Positions 43,835 to 53,654 of a DNA stretch of 64,000 bases are shown here, piece by piece; the stretch's first letter is position 1; every line of letters starts with the position of its first letter. The DNA is from Luteimonas aquatica (lineage in GTDB: Bacteria > Pseudomonadota > Gammaproteobacteria > Xanthomonadales > Xanthomonadaceae). The stretch lies in the NCBI RefSeq assembly GCF_022662575.1, contig NZ_JALBFU010000011.1:19034-83033 (forward strand). The letters run 5' to 3'. A program made the translations under genes and the position numbers. The notes under the pieces were generated by a model that saw nothing but the letters and a program-made list of their open reading frames with translations, had not been told where the DNA came from and did not search any database.

Positions 43835-44458
43835 CTAGGCCTGCATGCGCTTGAAGTCGCAGGTCCAGTTGATTTCCCACTCCTTGCCGTCCAGGGAAAA
43901 GGCCTGTTCCCAGTAGGCGTTGTCGGCATCGATGCTTTTCCAGCGGAAGCGCACCTTCACCGGACGGCCCTCGTCGCTGTCGTCGCCGTAGAACTCGCCA
44001 TGCCGGCCGTCGAAGCCGCCCAACACCGGCGGGAACAGTTCGCCGGTGATGCTGTTGATCCAGTACAGCGCCCATTGCCGCTTGGCGGGATTGAAGATGC
44101 GCACCGTCATCCCCGACCAGCCCTTGGTGGCGAAGCGCACCTCGTCGATGTTGACGCCGCCGCCCATGCGGCTTTCGCAGCGCAGATCGCCCGGGAAGAC
44201 GTCCCAGTCGTCGCTGCCGGCCCAGCGCCGCTTCAGCCGCCGGTTGGTGCCGTGCCAGTGGCCGACGAAGAAGTCGAAATCGTGCATGCCGCCGGCCGGC
44301 GTCGCGGGATTGGCCGGCAGCTGCGCGACGCGGGGCTTGCCGGCCGCGCCGGTGGCCCCGGCCAGAGGCAGCAGGCCGGCGGCGCCGGCGCCGGCCAGGG
44401 CATCGATCAGCAGCTTGCGGCGCGCGGTCGAATGCGCGGTCGAAACGGAACGTGTCAT
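43835..44458 (-). CDS. Exported HDFDF-motif protein, paralogue 1
   Basis: A 207-aa protein with a twin-arginine-like or Sec signal at the N-terminus ([20 protein letters not shown]) and a beta-rich domain starting MHDFDFFVGHWHGTNRRLK. The HDFDFxVGxW motif and the later MTVRIFNPAKRQWALYW resemble DUF1579-like secreted proteins (lipocalin-like), though the exact family is not certain. Two closer paralogues follow upstream on the same strand. Function unknown. It faces the second alpha/beta hydrolase tail to tail, 15 bp apart. Confidence 0.65.
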   Translation of the reverse strand: MTRSVSTAHSTARRKLLIDALAGAGAAGLLPLAGATGAAGKPRVAQLPANPATPAGGMHDFDFFVGHWHGTNRRLKRRWAGSDDWDVFPGDLRCESRMGGGVNIDEVRFATKGWSGMTVRIFNPAKRQWALYWINSITGELFPPVLGGFDGRHGEFYGDDSDEGRPVKVRFRWKSIDADNAYWEQAFSLDGKEWEINWTCDFKRMQA

Positions 44459-44540
44459 CGGAAGGTCTCGGTTGGAAGGTGTGTCGAAGGACGGTGCCGG
44501 TCCGTCGTCGTGTCCTGCAGCGTTATCGTGTCCTCTCGAG

Positions 44541-45125
44541 TCATCGCGTCTTCTCGAAGCGCATGACCCAGTTCGTTTCCCAGGTCTTGCCGGCATCGGC
44601 GGAAAAGGCCTGCTCCCAGCGCGCGGAGCCTGGCGTGATCCGCGACCAGGTATAGCGCACGCGAATGGGTTTGCCGCGCAAGGTGTCGTTCGAATAGAAC
44701 GTGCCCACGCCGTGCCGGAAGCGGCCCTTCACCGGCGGATCGAGCGCGCCGGCGGGATTGCGCCCGTCCAGCCACCAGATCGCCCATTGCGCGGTCTTCG
44801 CGTCGTAGGCGCGCAGGCTGAGGCCGCGGTACTCGCCGCCGGGCACGCGCAGGAGGTTGTCGTCGACGTTGGCATGGCCGTCCAGCAGCGTGCGCATCGT
44901 CATCTCGCCCTCGAATTCCACCCAGTCGCGGCTGCCGGCCAGGCGGTCCTTGAGCTTGCGGTGATGCACCTTCCAGTGGCCGACCAGGAAATCGAAATCG
45001 TGCAGGCCGGAAAGATCGCCGGAGCCGTCCGCGGACCCGGGCGTGTCCTGGGAGGCATGGGCGAGGGGCGCCGCGCCGGCGGCGGCGAGCAGCAGGGCGG
45101 CGAGGGCGATGCGCAGTCTGGTCAT
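44541..45125 (-). CDS. Exported HDFDF-motif protein, paralogue 2
   Basis: A 194-aa protein with a signal peptide (RIALAALLLAAAGAAPLAHA) and the same domain: LHDFDFLVGHWKVHHRKLK, YDAKTAQWAIWWLDGRNP, and the C-terminal RWEQAFSADAGKTWETNW. Aligns residue by residue with the third copy over nearly its whole length, so the two are a recent duplication. It starts 8 bp after the third copy's stop, in one transcript. Function unknown. Confidence 0.7.
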   Translation of the reverse strand: MTRLRIALAALLLAAAGAAPLAHASQDTPGSADGSGDLSGLHDFDFLVGHWKVHHRKLKDRLAGSRDWVEFEGEMTMRTLLDGHANVDDNLLRVPGGEYRGLSLRAYDAKTAQWAIWWLDGRNPAGALDPPVKGRFRHGVGTFYSNDTLRGKPIRVRYTWSRITPGSARWEQAFSADAGKTWETNWVMRFEKTR

Positions 45126-45133
45126 GGCCGGGC

Positions 45134-45715
45134 TCATCGCACGCGCTGGAAATCGGACACCCAGTTCACTTCCCAGGTCTTGCCGCCGTCGGCGGAGAAG
45201 GCCTGCTCCCAGCGCGCGGTCTCGGCGGTGATCCTCGACCAGGTCACGCGCATGCGGATCGGCTTGCCCTGCAGGGTGTCCACGGCCTCGAAGGTGCCGA
45301 TGCCGTCCTTGAAGCCGCCCTTGATCGCCGGATCGAGCGCGCCGAACGGATTGCGCCCGTCCAGCCACCAGCTGGCCCATTGCCCGGTCTTCGGGTCGTA
45401 GGCGCGAAAGCCGATGCCGCGGTACGGGCCGTCCGGCGTGTTGAACAGGTTGTCGCCGACGTTGGCCCGGCCGTCCATCAGCTTGCGCATGCTCAGCGTG
45501 CCGTCGAACTCCGTCCAGTCCCGGCTGCCGACCAGGCGCGCCTTGAGCTTGCGGTGGCGCACCTTCCAGTCGCCCACCAGGAAATCGAAATCGTGCAGGC
45601 CGGCGAGGTTGCCGGCGCCTTCGGCGGACTTGGGCGTGTCCTGGGAGGCATGAACGGCGCCGGCCGGGGCCACGGCGAGCAGCAGGCAGGCGAGGAGGGT
45701 GTGATGGCGGCGCAT
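45134..45715 (-). CDS. Exported HDFDF-motif protein, paralogue 3
   Basis: A 193-aa protein with a signal peptide (LLACLLLAVAPAGAVHA), then LHDFDFLVGDWKVRHRKLK, YDPKTGQWASWWLDGRNP and RWEQAFSADGGKTWEVNW. First gene of the three-paralogue operon. I start at 45715 (MRRHHTLLACL); the frame extends 18 codons upstream but without a better signal. It is divergent from the YafY/WYL regulator, with 86 bp between starts and a palindrome in the gap, so control by that regulator is likely. Confidence 0.7.
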   Translation of the reverse strand: MRRHHTLLACLLLAVAPAGAVHASQDTPKSAEGAGNLAGLHDFDFLVGDWKVRHRKLKARLVGSRDWTEFDGTLSMRKLMDGRANVGDNLFNTPDGPYRGIGFRAYDPKTGQWASWWLDGRNPFGALDPAIKGGFKDGIGTFEAVDTLQGKPIRMRVTWSRITAETARWEQAFSADGGKTWEVNWVSDFQRVR

Positions 45716-45760
45716 GCGGCGTTTCCTTCGGGAGTCGGTGCGCGCTAGCATGGCGCCGAA

Positions 45761-45781
45761 ACATGCCATCTGATGTCATGT
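45761..45781. promoter_or_regulatory. 21-bp near-perfect palindrome in the divergent promoter
   Basis: Centred on the T at 45771, nine of ten base pairs match (arms ACATGCCATC and GATGTCATGT). It lies in the 86-bp gap between the exported-paralogue operon and the WYL regulator gene, and is the obvious candidate operator for that regulator. Confidence 0.65.
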
Positions 45782-45801
45782 ATTAACGAGAATCTCAACG
45801 C

Positions 45802-46812
45802 ATGCTGGCCAGCCGGCTGCTGTCGATCCTGATGCTGCTGCAGACCCGCGGCCGGATGAGCGCGCGCGCGCTGGCGGCGGAGTTCGAGGTGGCGGTGCGC
45901 ACCATCCACCGCGACATCGACCAGCTCAGCGCGGCCGGCATCCCCGTCTACGCCGAGCGCGGGCGCGGCGGCGGCTTCCGCCTGCGCGACGGCTATCGCA
46001 CCATGCTCACCGGGCTGAACCAGTCCGAGGCCGAAACCCTGTTCCTGGCCGGCCTGCCCGGCCCGGCCGCGCAGCTGGGCGTGGCGGACGCGCTGTCCAC
46101 GGCGCGTCTGAAGCTGCTCGCGGCGCTGCCGCCGGACATGCAGCTGCGCGCCGAGCGCATCGCCGCGCGCTTCCATCTCGATGCCGAGTCCTGGTTCCAC
46201 GATGCCGATCTGCTGCCCTCGCTGCCGGCGATCGCGCGCGCGGTGTGGAGCGAGCGCATGCTGCGGCTGCGCTACCGCCGCTCCGGCGAGACCGAGGCGC
46301 GCCCGCGGCGCCTGGCGCCGCTCGGCCTCGTGCTCAAGGGCGGCATCTGGTACCTGGTGGCGCGCAGCGGCAAGTCCGTGCGCACCTATCGCGCCGCCAA
46401 CATCCACGACGCCGAGATCTGCGAGGAGACCTTCGAGCGCCCCGCCGGCTTCGACCTGGTCGCGCACTGGGAGCGCGCGGTGCGCGAGTACGAGGCCGGG
46501 GTCTACCACGAGCTCGCCGACGTGCGGCTCTCGCCGCAGGGCGTGTACATGCTGGAACTGCTCGGCCCCTACGTGGTGCGCCGGGCGGCCGAAACCGCGG
46601 GCAAGCCCGACCGGCGCGGATGGGTGCGCTGCCAGCTGCCGCTGGAGTCCTTCGGTTTCGGCATCCGCGAGCTGATGCGCCTGGGCGAGGAGGTGGTGGT
46701 GCTGGGGCCGCCGGCGCTGCGCGCGCAGCTGGCGGCCACCGCCGCGCGGATCGCCGGGCTGCACCGCGACCGTCCAACCGTGCGCCGGACGCGAAGGCAA
46801 ACCGGAATGTGA
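45802..46812 (+). CDS. YafY-family transcriptional regulator (HTH + WYL)
   Basis: A 336-aa regulator. The DeoR-type helix-turn-helix is at residues 3-60 (MSARALAAEFEVAVRTIHRD, then AAGIPVYAERGRGGGF), followed by the WYL domain around residues 140-230 (LVLKGGIWYLVARSGKSVRTYR) that binds a ligand, often a nucleotide or nucleic acid. It is divergent from the three exported paralogues, which are its likely targets. Confidence 0.9.
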   Translation: MLASRLLSILMLLQTRGRMSARALAAEFEVAVRTIHRDIDQLSAAGIPVYAERGRGGGFRLRDGYRTMLTGLNQSEAETLFLAGLPGPAAQLGVADALSTARLKLLAALPPDMQLRAERIAARFHLDAESWFHDADLLPSLPAIARAVWSERMLRLRYRRSGETEARPRRLAPLGLVLKGGIWYLVARSGKSVRTYRAANIHDAEICEETFERPAGFDLVAHWERAVREYEAGVYHELADVRLSPQGVYMLELLGPYVVRRAAETAGKPDRRGWVRCQLPLESFGFGIRELMRLGEEVVVLGPPALRAQLAATAARIAGLHRDRPTVRRTRRQTGM

Positions 46813-46913
46813 AGGATTCCGATTCACCGCACGCGGTCCCGGTGGCGCCTAAGATGGCGCGGAGCCGGGACGGAGCCGGCCGCGCTTAGGGGACGCATGG
46901 GCAGGGGGGCGAC

Positions 46914-47972
46914 GTGAACGAGGCGGCGAGGCGATCGGGAGAGCACCTGAATTTCGTTTCGCGCATCTACCGCATGCGCACGCTGGGGCTGGGCACGGGC
47001 TGCCTGGCGGTCGGCGCCGGCCTGTACGAGCACGGCGCCTCGGCGCCGGTGTGGGCGCTGCTGGTGTTCAACGGCTACCTGTGGCCGGTGCTGGCCTACT
47101 TCCTCGCGCGCCGCAGCCGCTTCCCGCTGCGCGCCGAGAAGCGCAGCCTGATGGTCGATTCGATGTTCGGCGGCCTGTGGATCGCGATGATGCAGTTCAA
47201 CGCGGTGCCCAGCGCGCTGATCGCGGTGATGCTCTCGGCCGACAAGATCGCGGTGGGCGGATGGCGCTTCCTGGCGCGGACCGCCGCCCTGCAGGCGCTG
47301 GTCTGCGCGGTGACGTGGGCGGCGCTGGGCTTTCCCTTCCAGCCCCAGGGCTCGATGGCGACCTTAGTGGCCAGCCTGCCGTTCCTGCTGGCCTATCCGC
47401 TGGCGCTGAGCACGATGAGCTACGCCCTGGGGCGCAAGGTCGCGCGGCAGAACCGCCTGCTGCGCCGGCTCAGCCGCACCGATGCGCTCACCGAGCTGTC
47501 CAACCGCCAGCACTGGGAGGAAGCGGCGGCGGCGGAAATGGCGCGCGGCCGCCGCGCCGGCCGTCCCTCGGCGCTGCTGATGCTGGACATCGACAACTTC
47601 AAGCAGATCAACGACACCTACGGGCACGCCTTCGGCGACCTGGTGCTGCAGCGCGTGGCGCGGGTGCTGCGCACCTGCGTGCGCGAAACCGACACCGCCG
47701 GGCGCTACGGCGGCGACGAGTTCGGCCTGGTGCTGGTGGAGACGCCGGCGGCCGAGGCGCGCGAGGTGGCCGAGCGCATCCGCCGCGAGATCGCGCAGGC
47801 GCGCTTCGGCGATCCGGACTTCCGCTGCACGGCGAGCATCGGCCTGGCCATGGCCGATGCGCGCCTGCTGGACGTCGCCGCCTGGATCGAAAGCGCGGAC
47901 AATGCCCTGTACCGGGCCAAGCAGGCCGGTCGCAACCGGGTGGCGGACGCGCACGTCGCAAATCCGACATGA
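46914..47972 (+). CDS. MASE2-GGDEF diguanylate cyclase
   Basis: A 352-aa inner-membrane enzyme that makes cyclic di-GMP from two GTP. The N-terminal MASE2 membrane sensor spans about residues 12-175 with several helices. The GGDEF domain follows with MLDIDNFKQINDTYGHAFGD and an intact active site GGDEF (266-270). An inhibitory-site RxxD (RETD, 257-260) lies five residues before, so product feedback is likely. The architecture is that of AdrA/DgcC, which promotes cellulose or other exopolysaccharide production. The start is GTG. Cyclic di-GMP target unknown. Confidence 0.93.
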   Translation: MNEAARRSGEHLNFVSRIYRMRTLGLGTGCLAVGAGLYEHGASAPVWALLVFNGYLWPVLAYFLARRSRFPLRAEKRSLMVDSMFGGLWIAMMQFNAVPSALIAVMLSADKIAVGGWRFLARTAALQALVCAVTWAALGFPFQPQGSMATLVASLPFLLAYPLALSTMSYALGRKVARQNRLLRRLSRTDALTELSNRQHWEEAAAAEMARGRRAGRPSALLMLDIDNFKQINDTYGHAFGDLVLQRVARVLRTCVRETDTAGRYGGDEFGLVLVETPAAEAREVAERIRREIAQARFGDPDFRCTASIGLAMADARLLDVAAWIESADNALYRAKQAGRNRVADAHVANPT

Positions 47973-48019
47973 GCGGGCGGCACAATCGAGTGTTTTCGGT
48001 CGAACGCGGAGACGCAAAC

Positions 48020-48487
48020 ATGTGGAAGACGATCAGCCTGGCGATGGCGCTGCTGTGCGCCGCCACGACGGCCGCGGCGCAGCAGTCCTATGTCGAGATC
48101 GAGAAGCGCCTCACGCCCGAGCAGCTGCACGAGGTTGGCCTGACCCCGGCGCAGCTGGAACTGCTCAACCGCATGCTGCGCGAGTCCGGGCAGCGCGAGG
48201 CGGCCGCGCGCCCCGTCCCGGTCGAGGGCGGGCAGGGCGCCGCGTCGCTGATCGGCTTGCATGACGAGCCCATCAAGAGCCGGCTCAAGGGCGGCGTGAG
48301 CGAATGGGGCCCGGGCACGGTGTTCGAGCTGGAGAACGGCCAGCGCTGGCAGGTGCTCAAGGGCAGCATGAAGCTGCGCAAACCGCTGCAGGCGCCGGAA
48401 GTGGTGGTGGTGCCGGGCATCGCCGGCCGCTGGTTCCTGCAGGTGGACGAGGACGTCGCCAAGCCGCGGGTGTTCCGCATCGACTGA
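48020..48487 (+). CDS. Small exported protein of unknown function
   Basis: A 155-aa protein with a clean signal peptide (MWKTISLAMALLCAATTAAAQ) and a mature part with KRLTPEQLHEVGLTPAQLELL (a helical start), then a C-terminal beta-rich region, FELENGQRWQVLKGSMKL. The last part resembles small secreted proteins of Xanthomonadales annotated only as hypothetical. It follows the cyclase gene by 47 bp on the same strand. No catalytic motif. Confidence 0.65.
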   Translation: MWKTISLAMALLCAATTAAAQQSYVEIEKRLTPEQLHEVGLTPAQLELLNRMLRESGQREAAARPVPVEGGQGAASLIGLHDEPIKSRLKGGVSEWGPGTVFELENGQRWQVLKGSMKLRKPLQAPEVVVVPGIAGRWFLQVDEDVAKPRVFRID

Positions 48488-48600
48488 GCGGGCGTGGATC
48501 GCGCGGGGGCGGCTGCGCCTCCGCGACGGGGCGGCACGTTTACGTTTTGCTGCGGATCGCCTCCGTATAGTGCGCGCTCGCAAGTCATGTAGGAGTCTGC

Positions 48601-50121
48601 GTGCGTCGTCGCGAAGTGGTGCTGGCGGGATTGTCGTTGCCCCTGACCGCCTTGGCGCGCGAGTTGGAAACGCTTTCATCGTCCGCATCGGGCGGCGCCT
48701 TCGACGACGGCACGGTGCCGGCACAGGCCAGGGCCCTGGCCGGCGCGGCCTGGCGCGCGCCGGACCGGCGCCTGCCGGCGGCGTTGGAGAAGGTCGGCTA
48801 CGACGGCTACCGCGACTTCCGCTACCGCCCGGCGCGCGCCTTGTGGCGCGACCGGGGACTGCCGTTCCAGGCGCAGTTCTTCCACCGCGGCTTCCTGTTC
48901 CAGGAGCGCGTGGACATGTTCGTCGTGGACGCGGGCAAGGCGACGCCGGTCGCGTTTTCCACCGCGCTGTTCGACTACGCACCGCGCCCGGCACTGCGCG
49001 ATGCCGACGTGGGCGATCTCGGCTTCGCCGGGTTTCGCCTGCACGCCCCGATCAACCGCGCCGATTATTTCGACGAGGTCTGCGCCTTCCTCGGCGCCAG
49101 CTACTTCCGCGCGGTGGCCAAGGGTCTGCACTACGGCCTGTCGGCGCGCGGGCTGGCGCTGGGCACGGGCGAGCCGGGGCCGGAGGAATTCCCGGTGTTC
49201 AAGGCGTTCTGGCTGGAGCGGCCGGCCGCCGGCGCCGAGGCCATGGTGGTGCATGCGCTGCTCGACGGTCCCAGCGCCGCGGCGGCGCTGCGCTTTCGCA
49301 TCGTGCCCGGCGAAGAAACCGTGTTCGACGTCGACATGCGCCTGTATCCGCGCGTGACGCTGGTCAAGCCGGGTATCGCGCCGCTCACCAGCATGTTCGA
49401 TTTCGACGCCAGCGACCGCCTCGGCGTCGACGACTACCGCCCGGCGGTGCATGATTCCGACGGGCTGGCCCTGCTCAACGGAAACGGCGAGCAGGCGTGG
49501 CGGCAGTTGCAGAACCCGAAGACGCTGCAGCACAGCGGCTTCCAGGACCGCAACCCGCGCGGTTTCGGCCTGATGCAGCGCAAGCGCGACTACGCCGACT
49601 ACATGGATGCGGAGGCGAACTACCAGAACCGGCCCGGCCTGTGGGTCGAGCCGGTCGGCGATTGGGGCGAAGGAGAAGTGCATCTGGTGGAGATCCCCAC
49701 GGCGAACGAATACAGCGACAACATCGTCGCCTTCTGGCGGCCGCGCGAGCCGCTGGCGGCCGGGCGCGAGCATCGCTGGCGCTATCGCCTGCACTGGTGC
49801 CGCGACCACGCCTGGCAGCCGCAGCTGGCCCGCGTCGCCGCCACCCGCGTCGGCCGCGCCGCCAAGGCCGGCGCGCGCCTGTTCGTGATCGACCTGGCCG
49901 GCGGCCGCCTGTCGCAGCTGCCGGCCGATGCCGAACCGCAGATCGAGGCGACGTCCCCGCAGGGCGCGGTGCGCAACGCGGTGGCCTATCGCCACCAGCG
50001 CGGCTGGCGCCTGAGCTTCGAACTGCAGCCGGGCGAGGCGCGCGCGGCGGAACTGCGCGCGCGGCTGTTCGACGGGAAAGGGCCGCTGTCGGAAACCTGG
50101 CTGTACCGGTGGTTGGCATGA
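48601..50121 (+). CDS. opgD: Glucan biosynthesis protein D (OpgD/MdoD)
   Basis: A 506-aa periplasmic protein of the OpgG/OpgD family, involved in making osmoregulated periplasmic glucans. It starts at a GTG preceded by AGGAG; the N-terminus [19 protein letters not shown] is Tat-like, which favours OpgD over OpgG. Family landmarks are [45 protein letters not shown] and [16 protein letters not shown]. Its stop overlaps the opgH start (ATGA). Confidence 0.94.
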   Translation: MRRREVVLAGLSLPLTALARELETLSSSASGGAFDDGTVPAQARALAGAAWRAPDRRLPAALEKVGYDGYRDFRYRPARALWRDRGLPFQAQFFHRGFLFQERVDMFVVDAGKATPVAFSTALFDYAPRPALRDADVGDLGFAGFRLHAPINRADYFDEVCAFLGASYFRAVAKGLHYGLSARGLALGTGEPGPEEFPVFKAFWLERPAAGAEAMVVHALLDGPSAAAALRFRIVPGEETVFDVDMRLYPRVTLVKPGIAPLTSMFDFDASDRLGVDDYRPAVHDSDGLALLNGNGEQAWRQLQNPKTLQHSGFQDRNPRGFGLMQRKRDYADYMDAEANYQNRPGLWVEPVGDWGEGEVHLVEIPTANEYSDNIVAFWRPREPLAAGREHRWRYRLHWCRDHAWQPQLARVAATRVGRAAKAGARLFVIDLAGGRLSQLPADAEPQIEATSPQGAVRNAVAYRHQRGWRLSFELQPGEARAAELRARLFDGKGPLSETWLYRWLA

Positions 50122-52028
50122 ACGCGACCATGAGCACGCCGCTGCCGCCGCGCATGGGCGTGCCGCCGCCGCCGTTGCCGCCCGAGGCGCCGATGGCGAT
50201 GCCGGTGCAGACGCTGCGCGCCGGGCGGCTGCGCAATCCGCGCCTGCCGACCACGCCCGCCGGCATGTTCTGGCGCCGCTTCGCGGTGATCGGCTGCGCG
50301 GTGCTGCTGACCCTGGTGGCCACCTACCAGATCTGGTGGCTGCTGCGCGGCGACGGTATCGACGTGCTGGAGGGGTCGCTGCTGGCGCTGTTCGTGCTGC
50401 TGTTCGCCTGGATCGTGCAGGCCTTCGTCGGCGCGATCGCCGGCTTCGTGCTGGTGCTCTCGCGCCGCCGCGCGCGCCTGGGGCTGTCCCCGCACGCGCC
50501 GCTGCCGACGCTGGGCGCGCGCACCGCGCTGCTGATGCCGACCTACAACGAGGACCCCGAGCGCCTGCTCGCTGGCCTGCAGGCGATCTACGAATCGGTG
50601 GCGGCCACCGGGCGCATCGCGCATTTCGATTTCTTCGTGCTCAGCGACACCCGCAAGCCGGAGATCCAGGCCGCCGAGGCGGCGGCGTTCGCGGCCCTGC
50701 GCGCCCGGCTCGGCATGGACGCGCGCGTGTACTACCGGCTGCGCGAGAACAACCACGAGCGCAAGGCCGGCAACATCGCCGACTGGGTCCGCCGCTGGGG
50801 CGGCGCCTATCCGCATTTCCTGATCCTGGACGCCGACAGCCTGATGACCGGCGACACCATCGTGCGCCTGGCCGGGGCGATGGAAGGGCACCAGGACGTG
50901 GCGCTGATCCAGACCCTGCCGGTGATCGTCAACGGCAGCACGCTGTTCGCGCGCATGCAGCAGTTCGCCGGCCGCGTCTATGGGCCGGTGATCGCCTACG
51001 GCGTGGCCTGGTGGCACGGCGCGGAGAGCAACTACTGGGGCCACAACGCGCTGATCCGCACCCGCGCCTTCGCCGAGTGCGCGGGCCTGCCGGAGCTGCG
51101 CGGGGTGAAGCCCTTCCGCGGCACCGTGCTCAGCCACGACTTCGTCGAGGCGGCGCTGCTGCGCCGCGGCGGCTGGGCGCTGCACATGATCCCCGGCCTG
51201 TCGGGCAGCTACGAGGAAGGGCCGCCCTCGCTGACCGACATGCTGATCCGCGACCGCCGCTGGTGCCAGGGCAACCTGCAGCACGGCGCGGTGTTGCCGG
51301 CGCGCGGCCTGCACTGGGTCAACCGCTGGCACCTGCTGATCGGCATCGGCCATTACTTCACCGCGCCGATGTGGGCTATGCTGATGCTGGTCGGGCTGTC
51401 GATCCCGCTGCTGCACGCCGGCTTCGCATGGGGCAACTTCGTGATCCCGGCCTTCTCGCCCACCGCGTACTGGCGCGAGCAGGATCCGCAACGCTTCGTC
51501 TGGGTGTTCGTCGCCACGATGACGATGCTGCTCTCGCCCAAGCTCATGGGGTTCATCGCCACCCTGTGCGATCGCGACATGCGCCGCGGCTGCGGCGGCG
51601 CGGTGCGCGCCTTCATCGCGATGCTGCTGGAAACCGTGCTCGCCGCGCTGATGGCGCCGGTGACCATGTACGTGCAATCGCGCGGCGTGGCCGAAGTGCT
51701 GGCCGGGCGCGATTCGGGCTGGGAATCGCAGCGCCGCGACGACGGCAGCCTGCCCTTCGCCGGCCTGCTGCGCAGCTACGGCGGGCTGAGCCTGTTCGGC
51801 GCGGCCGCCGGCGTGGCCGCCTACCTGATCTCGCCGGGGCTGGCGGCATGGATGGCGCCGGTGATCCTCGGCCTGGTGCTGTCGATCCCGATCGTGATGC
51901 TGACCTCGGCGCGCGGCCCGGGGCAATGGCTGCGCCGCCACCGGATCTTCTCCACGCCCGAGGAGCTCGATCCGCCGGCGGTGCTGGTGCGCGCGCAAGA
52001 GCTGCGGGAAAAGCACGAGGCGCAGTAG
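50118..52028 (+). CDS. opgH: Glucan biosynthesis glucosyltransferase H (OpgH/MdoH)
   Basis: A 636-aa inner-membrane GT2 enzyme that builds and exports the glucan backbone of periplasmic glucans from UDP-glucose. Motifs: [17 protein letters not shown], the first catalytic Asp region [22 protein letters not shown] (DxD), and [12 protein letters not shown] (the QxxRW-type end). Hydrophobic helices frame the catalytic domain (two before, several after). A Pro-rich N-terminal tail (about 1-35) is typical. Translationally coupled to opgD. Confidence 0.95.
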   Translation: MNATMSTPLPPRMGVPPPPLPPEAPMAMPVQTLRAGRLRNPRLPTTPAGMFWRRFAVIGCAVLLTLVATYQIWWLLRGDGIDVLEGSLLALFVLLFAWIVQAFVGAIAGFVLVLSRRRARLGLSPHAPLPTLGARTALLMPTYNEDPERLLAGLQAIYESVAATGRIAHFDFFVLSDTRKPEIQAAEAAAFAALRARLGMDARVYYRLRENNHERKAGNIADWVRRWGGAYPHFLILDADSLMTGDTIVRLAGAMEGHQDVALIQTLPVIVNGSTLFARMQQFAGRVYGPVIAYGVAWWHGAESNYWGHNALIRTRAFAECAGLPELRGVKPFRGTVLSHDFVEAALLRRGGWALHMIPGLSGSYEEGPPSLTDMLIRDRRWCQGNLQHGAVLPARGLHWVNRWHLLIGIGHYFTAPMWAMLMLVGLSIPLLHAGFAWGNFVIPAFSPTAYWREQDPQRFVWVFVATMTMLLSPKLMGFIATLCDRDMRRGCGGAVRAFIAMLLETVLAALMAPVTMYVQSRGVAEVLAGRDSGWESQRRDDGSLPFAGLLRSYGGLSLFGAAAGVAAYLISPGLAAWMAPVILGLVLSIPIVMLTSARGPGQWLRRHRIFSTPEELDPPAVLVRAQELREKHEAQ

Positions 52029-52085
52029 GGCGTGGGCGCAGACGAAAGCGGATAGACTGCACGCCCGTCCCGCGCCTGCCCCTCA

Positions 52086-52754
52086 ATGCTCCTCGACACC
52101 ATCGAACAGGAAACCGGCGCCGCGCCGCGCTACAGCGTGATCTGGCTGCACGGCCTCGGCGCCGACGGCACCGACTTCGCGCCGATCGTGCCGGAGCTGG
52201 TGCGCGAGGGCTGGCCGGCGATCCGCTTCGTCTTCCCGCATGCGCCGGTGCGCGCGGTGACGATCAACAACGGCATGCGCATGCGTGCCTGGTACGACAT
52301 CCGCGACCTGGACCTGGCCAATCGCGCCGACCAGGAAGGCGTGAACGCCTCGGTGGCGCAGGTCGAGGCGCTGATCGACAACGAGATCGCGCGCGGCATC
52401 GACGCCGCGCGGATCTTCCTGGCTGGTTTCTCGCAGGGCGGCGCGATCGCGCTCAGCGCCGGCCTGCGCCGGCAGGCGCCCTTGGCTGGCCTGATCGGCC
52501 TGTCGACCTACCTGCCGGGCGCGGCCAACGCCGCCGCGCTGCTCGCCGAGGGCGCGCAGGCGCAGCCGGTCTTCATGGGGCACGGCACCCAGGACCCGGT
52601 GGTGCCTTTCGGCGCCGGCGAGCAGAGCGCGGTGGCGCTGCGCAAGCTCGGTTTCCAGGTGGACTGGCACCACTACCGCATGCCGCATTCGGTCTGCGCC
52701 GAGGAAATCGCCGACCTCGGCGCCTGGATGTCGCTTCGCCTCGCGAAAGCTTGA
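52086..52754 (+). CDS. Carboxylesterase/phospholipase-type alpha/beta hydrolase
   Basis: A 222-aa cytoplasmic esterase of the carboxylesterase 2 (EstB) family. The catalytic triad is visible: Ser in GFSQGGAIAL, Asp in GHGTQDPVVPF, and His in YRMPHSVCAEE. The oxyanion region is WLHGLGADGTDF. It follows opgH by 57 bp but is a separate function: hydrolysis of short esters or lysophospholipids. Confidence 0.93.
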   Translation: MLLDTIEQETGAAPRYSVIWLHGLGADGTDFAPIVPELVREGWPAIRFVFPHAPVRAVTINNGMRMRAWYDIRDLDLANRADQEGVNASVAQVEALIDNEIARGIDAARIFLAGFSQGGAIALSAGLRRQAPLAGLIGLSTYLPGAANAAALLAEGAQAQPVFMGHGTQDPVVPFGAGEQSAVALRKLGFQVDWHHYRMPHSVCAEEIADLGAWMSLRLAKA

Positions 52755-52836
52755 CGCACTGCGCGTCGCGCCGTTGGCCTCGGCGCGGCCGGATCGCTAC
52801 TATCGTCGGCAACTGTCCGTGGCCGAGGTGGCTTGG

Positions 52837-53574
52837 GTGAAGGTGGTCATCGCCGACGACGAACCGCTCGCGCGCGACCGCCTGCGCCAGTTGCTGGCCG
52901 CGCAGCCCGGCGTGCAGCTGGTGGCCGAGGCCGGCGACGGCCGCGAGGCGCTGCAGGCCTGCGCCCTGCACGACGCGGATCTGGTCCTGCTCGACATCGC
53001 CATGCCCGGCATCGACGGCCTGGAAGCGGCCCGCCACCTGGCCGCGTTCGAGCCGCGTCCCGCGGTGGTGTTCTGCACCGCCTACGACGCCCACGCGCTG
53101 TCGGCCTTCGAGGCGGCGGCGGTCGACTACCTGGTCAAGCCGGTGCGCCCCGAGCGCCTGCACGCCGCGCTCGATCGCGCCCGCACCTTCATCGCCGGCC
53201 GCGGCCGCGCGCTCGCCGCCGACGGCGCGTCCGCCGGCAGGTCGCGCAGCCATTTGTGCGCGCGCCTGCGCGGCAGCCTGCGCCTGATCCCGATCGAGGA
53301 CGTGCATTACCTGCAGGCGGAGGAGAAGTACGTGGTGGTGCACCACGCCCGCGGCGAGGATCTGGTGGAGGAGTCGCTGAAATCGCTGGAGGAGGAGTTC
53401 GCCGGGCATTTCGTGCGCATCCACCGCAACTGCCTGGTGGCGCGCCACGAATTCGTCGAGCTCCGGCGCGACGCCGAGGGCCATGTGCACGCGATCCTGC
53501 GCCACGGCAAGCAGCCGCTGGAAGTGAGCCGGCGCTGCGTGGCGCAGCTGCGCGAGACGATCCGACATCTTTGA
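52837..53574 (+). CDS. LytTR response regulator, AlgR-like
   Basis: A 245-aa two-component regulator. The receiver domain starts [15 protein letters not shown], with the phospho-acceptor Asp in [10 protein letters not shown] and the conserved Lys in [12 protein letters not shown]; the LytTR DNA-binding domain occupies about residues 140-240 ([31 protein letters not shown]). I start at the GTG at 52837, as the first strand begins right after it. AlgR homologues often precede hemC in gammaproteobacteria, as here. The cognate kinase is not in the window. Confidence 0.92.
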   Translation: MKVVIADDEPLARDRLRQLLAAQPGVQLVAEAGDGREALQACALHDADLVLLDIAMPGIDGLEAARHLAAFEPRPAVVFCTAYDAHALSAFEAAAVDYLVKPVRPERLHAALDRARTFIAGRGRALAADGASAGRSRSHLCARLRGSLRLIPIEDVHYLQAEEKYVVVHHARGEDLVEESLKSLEEEFAGHFVRIHRNCLVARHEFVELRRDAEGHVHAILRHGKQPLEVSRRCVAQLRETIRHL

Positions 53575-53654
53575 GGAGCGGGCGCCGCGAATCGCCGGTC
53601 CGCCCGCGTCCCGTTCCTCTGCGTTCGCCGCCCGCTTTCGCGGATAATGCCGGC

